This document shows, piece after piece, positions 6,195 through 10,296 of a stretch of 10,296 nt of DNA. Origin of the DNA: an uncultured Coriobacteriaceae bacterium (GTDB lineage: Bacteria; Actinomycetota; Coriobacteriia; Coriobacteriales; UMGS124); assembly GCA_902783515.1 (NCBI GenBank), contig CACZRK010000323.1, forward strand, positions 1 through 10,296. Direction: 5' to 3'. Below the pieces are notes generated by a model. That model was not told the DNA's origin, searched no databases, and worked only from the letters and a program-made list of their open reading frames with translations. The number at the start of each line of letters is the position of its first letter. Position 1 is the first letter of the stretch. The position numbers were made by a program, and so were the translations under genes.

Positions 6195-6791
6195 TCACCC
6201 ACCGCCTTCTCCCATCTGCTCCACGATGACGAGACACGTCGGGTCATCCCCCTCCGCTCCCCTGCCGTCGACGATGGCCAGGTGCGCGCGGCCGTCGTCG
6301 TCGGTGAGGACACACGACCAGACGCGCTGGAACAGGTCGACGTAGTCCGCATGCACCAGCGTCATGTCACCGCGCGCTTCGTACGCGCCCAGCACCTCCT
6401 CCGCGACGTCAGGCAGCGCGCCCGGCACGCGATACGTCGCGCGCGCCCCCATGCCGTTCGCCGCCGAGCCCACGAGCGTGCCGTCCGCCGGCCTGATCGC
6501 CGGCGAGACCCCGCCGTCGGCGTTCGAGGACGGGGCGCCCCCGACCTCGGTGACGCACCCGTCGCCCTCCCTCCCCGCCGACGTTCCGTCGGTAGACGAG
6601 GCGACCCCCCGATCCCCGCGGTCCGCGCCGACGGCCTCGTCGTGCGGGGACGGGGCGCCGGTGCGGGAGGAAGGCCGCTCCCAGAGCCCGAGGCAGACGC
6701 ATGCGCCGAACGCGAGCATCACGGCCAGAACGCCGGCGGCCGCGAGCGTGCGCACGACCGCGCGCGCGACCGTCCTGCGCGCGTCCCGCAT
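6195..6791 (-). CDS. Unrecognised membrane-anchored protein within the Tad operon (198 aa)
   Basis: I do not recognise a family. A basic N-terminus (RDARR, later R10 and R14) is followed by one hydrophobic segment (about 15-36), consistent with an N-in anchor or uncleaved signal. FGAC at 28-31 faintly resembles a lipobox, but Phe at -3 is atypical. Residues 38-115 form a low-complexity linker rich in G, S, P, A and D. The last 80 residues look like a small folded domain, with alternating predicted helix and strand (ALPDVAEEVLGAYEARG, then RVWSCVLTDDDG and AHLAIVDG). The start ATG is 2 bases after the flp stop, with no clear Shine-Dalgarno, so coupled translation is likely. Its place between two pilin genes suggests a role in pilus assembly or as a minor structural part; this is inference from position only. 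Confidence 0.75.
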   Translation of the reverse strand: MRDARRTVARAVVRTLAAAGVLAVMLAFGACVCLGLWERPSSRTGAPSPHDEAVGADRGDRGVASSTDGTSAGREGDGCVTEVGGAPSSNADGGVSPAIRPADGTLVGSAANGMGARATYRVPGALPDVAEEVLGAYEARGDMTLVHADYVDLFQRVWSCVLTDDDGRAHLAIVDGRGAEGDDPTCLVIVEQMGEGGG

Positions 6792-6793
6792 CG

Positions 6794-7093
6794 CTACAGC
6801 CCGTTGATGCCGTCGGCGATCGCCGACCACAGCTCCTGGACCTTGCCGCGGAACGCCGCGATCGCCAGGATGGCGATGACGACGAGCACGCCCACGAGGA
6901 TCGCGTACTCGGTCGTGCCCTGTCCCGTGCGCTCGCCCATCACGCCCCTTGCGCCACGAAGCAGCAGCCCGATCCCCTCCGTCACGCGCGACGCGAGCCT
7001 GCGCCGGGCTGCCTGCGCGGCCGCGACGACGTCCCCTCTCACCGACGAGATGCCGTCACGCACGAGCCGCCTCACCCGCATGGACCGTTCCAT
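6794..7093 (-). CDS. flp: Flp-type major pilin precursor
   Basis: The C-terminal 42 residues begin after ERTG and read QGTTEYAILVGVLVV, then a short tail ending in DGINGL. Gly57, Glu at +5, Tyr at +6 and the hydrophobic helix give the Flp prepilin signature, and the mature length of 42 fits Flp pilins. Flp subunits polymerise into the Tad pilus after cleavage by a TadV-type peptidase. ATG 7093 was chosen because AAGGGGG lies 7 bases upstream and the leader codons keep a GC-rich third position. That gives a 57-residue, very basic leader, much longer than usual. An internal ATG at 6940, with AAGGGG 4 bases upstream, would give a conventional six-residue leader. The gene follows tadC after 47 bases, a common Tad order. 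Confidence 0.87.
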   Translation of the reverse strand: MERSMRVRRLVRDGISSVRGDVVAAAQAARRRLASRVTEGIGLLLRGARGVMGERTGQGTTEYAILVGVLVVIAILAIAAFRGKVQELWSAIADGINGL

Positions 7094-7140
7094 GGCACGT
7101 CCCCCTTCCCCCGTCATGCGACGCCCTGATGCGCCGCGCC

Positions 7141-7842
7141 TCACGCCCCGCTGGAAAACACCGCGGCAAGCGGTCCCGTGATCGAGAGGAGCATCGCGGG
7201 CAGGATGAGCGTCCCGATGGGGACGACCATCTTGACCGGCGTCTTCTCGATCTGCTCCTCAAGGTCGCTGCGTCGCCGCTCGCGCACCGCGTCAGCCTGC
7301 TCCATCAGCGCGGCGGCAAGCGGCGCGCCGAACGCGAGTGCCTCGCTCACCGTGTTGACGAACGTGGTGAACGAGCCGACCCCCATCGACGCCGCCGTCT
7401 CGTCAAGCGCCTCCCTCCTGCTCCTGAAGCCGAGCTGCCATGAGCGCATCGCCGTGCGCATGCGCTCGGCGAGCATCGTCTCGTAACGCTCGCAGTAGAT
7501 GCAAAGCGACGCGTCAAACGAGAGGCCTGCGGAAAGCCCCAGCACGATGACGTCCATCATCTCGGGAAGCTCGTCAAGGCAACGCCCTCGGATGACGCCC
7601 TGCTCACGGCGGCGCGACAGGACGCCCCTGCGCCCGCCAGCCGGCACGATCCTGCCGAGCACCCCCTTCGCCGGCGCCCGCGCATGTCTGCCAACCCACC
7701 CGCGCGACGCCGCGACGAGCCCGCGCACGGCCCGGGCCGCCCCCACGCGCAGCTCCGGGCTGCCGAGCAGCGCCGGCACCTGCAGGGCCGACACCCCGGC
7801 GAGAATGCTCGCGGCACCTGCGAGCGCAGCCGTCGTCATCAT
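7141..7842 (-). CDS. tadC: TadC, inner-membrane platform protein of the Tad pilus
   Basis: This 233-residue protein belongs to the type II secretion F (T2SSF) family. The domain spans about 91-217, from LPEMMDVIVLGLSAGLSFDASL through GFRSRREALDETAASMG and the AFGAPLAAALMEQADAVRERRR helix, and ends in the C-terminal membrane pair region (about 203-229). The N-terminus has a hydrophobic stretch (about 4-25). With TadB it forms the cytoplasmic-membrane platform on which the TadA ATPase acts. The start ATG overlaps the tadB stop by four bases (ATGA) and has AGGAGG 7 bases ahead (7850-7855); a second ATG follows directly. At 233 residues it is a little shorter than many TadC proteins. Confidence 0.93.
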   Translation of the reverse strand: MMTTAALAGAASILAGVSALQVPALLGSPELRVGAARAVRGLVAASRGWVGRHARAPAKGVLGRIVPAGGRRGVLSRRREQGVIRGRCLDELPEMMDVIVLGLSAGLSFDASLCIYCERYETMLAERMRTAMRSWQLGFRSRREALDETAASMGVGSFTTFVNTVSEALAFGAPLAAALMEQADAVRERRRSDLEEQIEKTPVKMVVPIGTLILPAMLLSITGPLAAVFSSGA

Positions 7843-8795
7843 CTGAGCGCCTCCTTCATCAGCATGCGAACGATCGCGAGCGCGAGGGCGTCCATCAGCA
7901 CCGCGACGCACAGGCACGCCCGCCCCACCGTCGTCGCGAGTCCCGCCCGGTAGTCGGGGGAGACAAGCGTCAGCGCGCAGACGAGCAGGACCGGCAGCGC
8001 CGCCACCACCCGCGCGGAGAGGCGAGCCTGGGACGTCTTCACGGCGAGCTCGCGCTGCAGCGCCGTGCCCGATGTGACCATGCGCGCCGTGCGCGCGAAC
8101 AGCTCTGACAGCGAGCCGCCCGTACGCTGGGAGACCTGCAGCGCCGTGCCGACGAGCTCCATGCCCGCCACGTCGACGCGGGCGCACAGCGCACGCACGG
8201 CGTCATCGGCGGACCGCCCGCTCTCGACCTCGAACGACGCGCGCAGGAACTCCGAGCCGAGCGGGTCTGGAACGGTCTGGCCCACGTACGCGATGGCCTG
8301 CTCGAGCGACTTGCCGGACGCAAGCGCGCTCGAAAGGGCTCGCAGCACCTCGGGCATCTGCGCGACGGCCTCCGAGCGGGCGCCTCGCTCGTGCGAGCCG
8401 ACCAGGGACGCCATCCCGGCGCCCGCGATCACGACGCCCACCGGCAGCCCGAGCGCCGACGTGCTCACCACCACGCAGAGCGCGCAGCTCGCGCACGTGA
8501 CCGCGAGCGCGAGCGCCGTCGCGCCGTACCGGCTGATGCTGACGCCACGTGCCCGCAGCGCTGCGGTGAGCCGGTCAAGGAGCCCGCGCACGCGCGGTGT
8601 CCCCTGCAGCCGCACGAGTAGGGGGCGGTGCCCGAGCGCCTCGCACGCGGCGAGCGTACGTGCCGGCAGGCCAGACAGCAGGTAGCGCACGCGCCGGCCC
8701 GTGCCGTCGGAGCGCGCCCGCAGCGCAGCGTCGGTCACCAGGCACGTGCCCGCGAACCCGAGGGCGCACGCTACGAGCAGACAGACTCCCTCCAT
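7839..8795 (-). CDS. tadB: TadB, inner-membrane platform protein of the Tad pilus
   Basis: The 318-residue product has an N-terminal membrane segment (4-22), a central hydrophobic pair (about 91-132), a T2SSF domain (about 143-270) and two C-terminal helices (263-279 and 292-313). The T2SSF landmarks are QMPEVLRALSSALASGKSLEQAI (146-168), the ERS/EVESGRSADDAV region and RTGGSLSELF (224-233). TadB is the partner of TadC and an anchor for the ATPase in the cytoplasmic membrane. The start ATG lies inside the end of tadA, a 25-base overlap, and has AGGAGG 7 bases upstream; the longer frame from 8903 is only tadA read in another frame. It overlaps tadC by four bases. Length and membrane plan are normal for the family. 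Confidence 0.94.
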   Translation of the reverse strand: MEGVCLLVACALGFAGTCLVTDAALRARSDGTGRRVRYLLSGLPARTLAACEALGHRPLLVRLQGTPRVRGLLDRLTAALRARGVSISRYGATALALAVTCASCALCVVVSTSALGLPVGVVIAGAGMASLVGSHERGARSEAVAQMPEVLRALSSALASGKSLEQAIAYVGQTVPDPLGSEFLRASFEVESGRSADDAVRALCARVDVAGMELVGTALQVSQRTGGSLSELFARTARMVTSGTALQRELAVKTSQARLSARVVAALPVLLVCALTLVSPDYRAGLATTVGRACLCVAVLMDALALAIVRMLMKEALR

Positions 8796-10087
8796 CGCCG
8801 CACCTCCTCGCGACCGATCACGCGCCGGCGCACCGCCTCGTCCAGGAACGCCGGCTCCCGCAGCAGCCGCCAGGCGCGCGCCGTCTCGTCGTAGGCGACG
8901 CACGTCTCGACGCCGACCTCGTCATCCCCCACCAGTGAGACCACCGAAAGGTCCCCCACCACGCGCGACCCGTCCGGCATGCGGCCGGTCATGACGATCA
9001 GGTCGAGCGCGGTCGCGATCTGGCCCTTGATGATCGACGCTGGCAGGTCGATCCCGAAGCGCGCCATCAGCACGAGCCGCAGCACCGCCTCGCGCGCGTC
9101 GCCGGCGTGCAGCGTCGTGAGCGACCCGTCGTGCCCCGTGTTCATGGCCTGCAGCATGTCGATCGCCTCGCCGCCGCGCACCTCGCCGACGACGATGCGG
9201 TCGGGCCGCATGCGCAGCGCGTTGATCACCAGGTCGCGGATCGTCACCTCGCCCTTGCCCTCGATGGACGCGCCGCGCGCCTCCATGCGGACGACGTGCG
9301 CGCCAGAGGGGAACTTGAGCTCCGCCGAATCCTCGATCGTCACGATGCGCTCGTCAGGCCGGATCTCGCGTGACAGGGCATTGAGCAGCGTGGTCTTCCC
9401 CGAGCCGGTGCCCCCGACCACTGCGATGTCCTGCCTCGTCCGCACGGCCACGCCGAGCAGCCAGGCATACCAGGCGGGCAGGGACCCGAGCGCCTCGAGC
9501 TCCGCGAGCGTGACGATGCGGTTCGAGAACTTGCGGATCGTGACCACCGGCCCGTCGATCGCGATGGGCGGGATCACGGCGTTCACGCGATAGCCGTTCT
9601 TCAGCCTCGCGTTGACGATGGGGCTCTGCTCGTCGATGCGCCTGCCGAGCGGCGCGATGATGCGCTCGATGACGGAGCGGATCTGCTCGTCGCTCTCAAA
9701 GACGCGGTCGGACTGATGCAGCGTGCCGCCGGACTCGTAGTACAGCGACTTCGTCCCGTTCACCATCACCTCGCTCACCGCGTCGTCCGTCATGAACGGC
9801 TCGAGCGGACCGAGGCCGACGACGTCGTCCACCACCTCGCGCGCAAGGCTCGCGCGCTCCTCGGCGCCGAGCGCGCTCATCTCCCCCTCGTTCATGATCG
9901 CCGCAAGCGCCACGTCAAGCTCGCGGCGGGATCGCTCGGTGTCGTCGGCGCGCGCGATCTCCGCGATGCGGCGGTAGCCGAGGCGCTCCACGAGGGACGC
10001 CCGCACCGCCGCCTTCAGGCGCGACCGCCGCCGCGCGTCCAGGTCGGTCTCGCCGCCTGACTGCTGCACGCGACTCATGAGGGACAT
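8771..10087 (-). CDS. tadA: TadA/CpaF secretion ATPase of the Tad pilus
   Basis: This 438-residue hexameric-type secretion ATPase belongs to the VirB11/GspE superfamily, CpaF branch. Visible parts: a helical N-terminal region (about 1-90), the N-terminal domain with LGPLEPFMTDDAVSEVMVNG (92-111), SPIVNARLKNGYRVNAVIPP (155-174) and FSNR, then the RecA core with Walker A GGTGSGKTT (225-233), the Asp box IVTIEDSAEL (248-257), Walker B with RPDRIVVGEVRG (294-305) and the His box TTLHAGD (324-330). All catalytic motifs look intact and the length is usual. It hydrolyses ATP at the cytoplasmic face to drive Flp pilus extension with TadB and TadC. The ATG at 10087 has AGGA 8 bases upstream. The frame overlaps the upstream gene by 13 bases; the fourth codon, also ATG, makes an ATGA overlap with that gene's stop but has no Shine-Dalgarno. 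Confidence 0.98.
   Translation of the reverse strand: MSLMSRVQQSGGETDLDARRRSRLKAAVRASLVERLGYRRIAEIARADDTERSRRELDVALAAIMNEGEMSALGAEERASLAREVVDDVVGLGPLEPFMTDDAVSEVMVNGTKSLYYESGGTLHQSDRVFESDEQIRSVIERIIAPLGRRIDEQSPIVNARLKNGYRVNAVIPPIAIDGPVVTIRKFSNRIVTLAELEALGSLPAWYAWLLGVAVRTRQDIAVVGGTGSGKTTLLNALSREIRPDERIVTIEDSAELKFPSGAHVVRMEARGASIEGKGEVTIRDLVINALRMRPDRIVVGEVRGGEAIDMLQAMNTGHDGSLTTLHAGDAREAVLRLVLMARFGIDLPASIIKGQIATALDLIVMTGRMPDGSRVVGDLSVVSLVGDDEVGVETCVAYDETARAWRLLREPAFLDEAVRRRVIGREEVRRWRESVCS
8803..8808 (-). promoter_or_regulatory. Shine-Dalgarno that sets the tadB start
   Basis: AGGAGG on the minus strand, 7 bases before ATG 8795 and within the coding sequence of tadA. It fixes the tadB start and rules out the longer frame beginning at 8903. 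Confidence 0.8.
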
Positions 10088-10296
10088 GCGACCAGATCCT
10101 TTCTCACGACCGCCCGCTGCCTGCGGCGCCCGCCCAGCTTCGCCCGGCCGGCGCTTGCGGCGATGTCAAGCGGGACCGGGGCGGGCGCGGGCGCGACGGC
10201 GCCGGCCGCGACCCCCAGGTCCGTCCGCATCGACGACGCGAGGTCGGCGACGGACAGGGCCATCCTGTTGCGCATCGAGACCAGCTCCCCCGCGCA
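10075..10296 (-). CDS. C-terminal end of an unidentified gene upstream of tadA (TadZ/CpaE candidate by position)
   Basis: The frame is open to the window edge; 73 residues are visible. It starts with a helix-like stretch (GELVSMRNRMALSVADLASSMR), continues with an Ala/Pro-rich linker (APAPAPVPLDIAA) and ends with a basic tail containing GGRRRQR. It overlaps tadA by 13 bases. In many Tad operons tadZ/cpaE, which encodes a MinD-like localisation ATPase, lies directly before tadA, and the helix followed by a tail would suit the end of such a protein. No diagnostic motif is present in this piece, so the identity is inference. A small gene starting at ATG 10275, with GGGGGAG about 9 bases upstream, is the alternative. 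Confidence 0.5.
   Translation of the reverse strand, partial: CAGELVSMRNRMALSVADLASSMRTDLGVAAGAVAPAPAPVPLDIAASAGRAKLGGRRRQRAVVRKDLVACPS

Noticed and set aside
5893..6237. Extension of tadE upstream to 6237
   Set aside because: That part is the second pilin-like gene in another frame and is Arg/Ser-rich with no signal for translation.
6529..6665. Short repeated GC-rich string within the 198-aa gene (both copies encode GAPS)
   Set aside because: About 12 bases only, within a low-complexity linker; expected by chance and composition.
6147..7181. Plus-strand open frame (344 aa) across flp and the 198-aa gene
   Set aside because: Arg/Pro-rich with no domain, antisense to genes with clear pilin signatures and start sites.
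8796..8903. Longer tadB start at 8903
   Set aside because: Overlaps 133 bases of tadA in another frame; ATG 8795 has AGGAGG at ideal spacing and a proper membrane N-terminus.
1..10296. CRISPR arrays, insertion sequences, phage genes, defence systems or an att site at the tRNA
   Set aside because: No spaced direct repeats, transposase or integrase motifs were seen, and I found no repeat of the tRNA 3' end elsewhere in the window.

Overview
The window is very GC-rich, with codon third positions dominated by G and C and short or negative gaps between genes. It carries a tight adherence (Tad, type IVc pilus) operon on the minus strand, next to housekeeping genes. GC bias, Flp/TadE-type pilin genes, an Lhr-like helicase and a tRNA with encoded CCA fit an actinobacterium, possibly a coriobacterium such as Olsenella. 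That placement is inference; there is no rRNA or marker gene to fix it.

Left part (1-2076). A 5'-truncated Lhr-like superfamily 2 helicase runs on the plus strand and converges on a short GGQ-containing release-factor-like gene on the minus strand. Beyond it lie a strong intrinsic terminator and tRNA-Phe(GAA), both on the minus strand. A sigma70-type promoter for the tRNA overlaps the stop codon of the last gene of the Tad operon.

Middle and right part (2114-10296), all minus strand, so transcribed from right to left: the 3' end of an unidentified gene at the edge (by position a TadZ/CpaE candidate), tadA (secretion ATPase), tadB and tadC (inner-membrane platform), a Flp-type major pilin, an unrecognised membrane-anchored protein of 198 aa, a second pilin-like protein, TadE, a large cysteine-containing protein with a Tad/TadG-type N-terminus (714 aa), a TadF/TadE-like pseudopilin and a DUF192 protein. 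Neighbours overlap by up to 25 bases or are separated by fewer than 50, and no terminator is visible before the one after tRNA-Phe, so the set reads as one transcription unit.

How it should work: TadA powers assembly through TadB/TadC. Four small proteins carry the prepilin-peptidase signature G, then four residues, then E at +5 before a hydrophobic helix, so they should be cut by a TadV-type peptidase and form the fibre or its minor components. No prepilin peptidase, secretin or complete TadZ gene is present here. The parts that standard Tad knowledge does not explain are the 198-aa protein, the 714-aa protein without a visible MIDAS motif, the long pilin leaders and the terminal DUF192 gene. 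No CRISPR array, insertion sequence, phage gene or att site was seen, and no gene-free stretch exceeds 300 bases.
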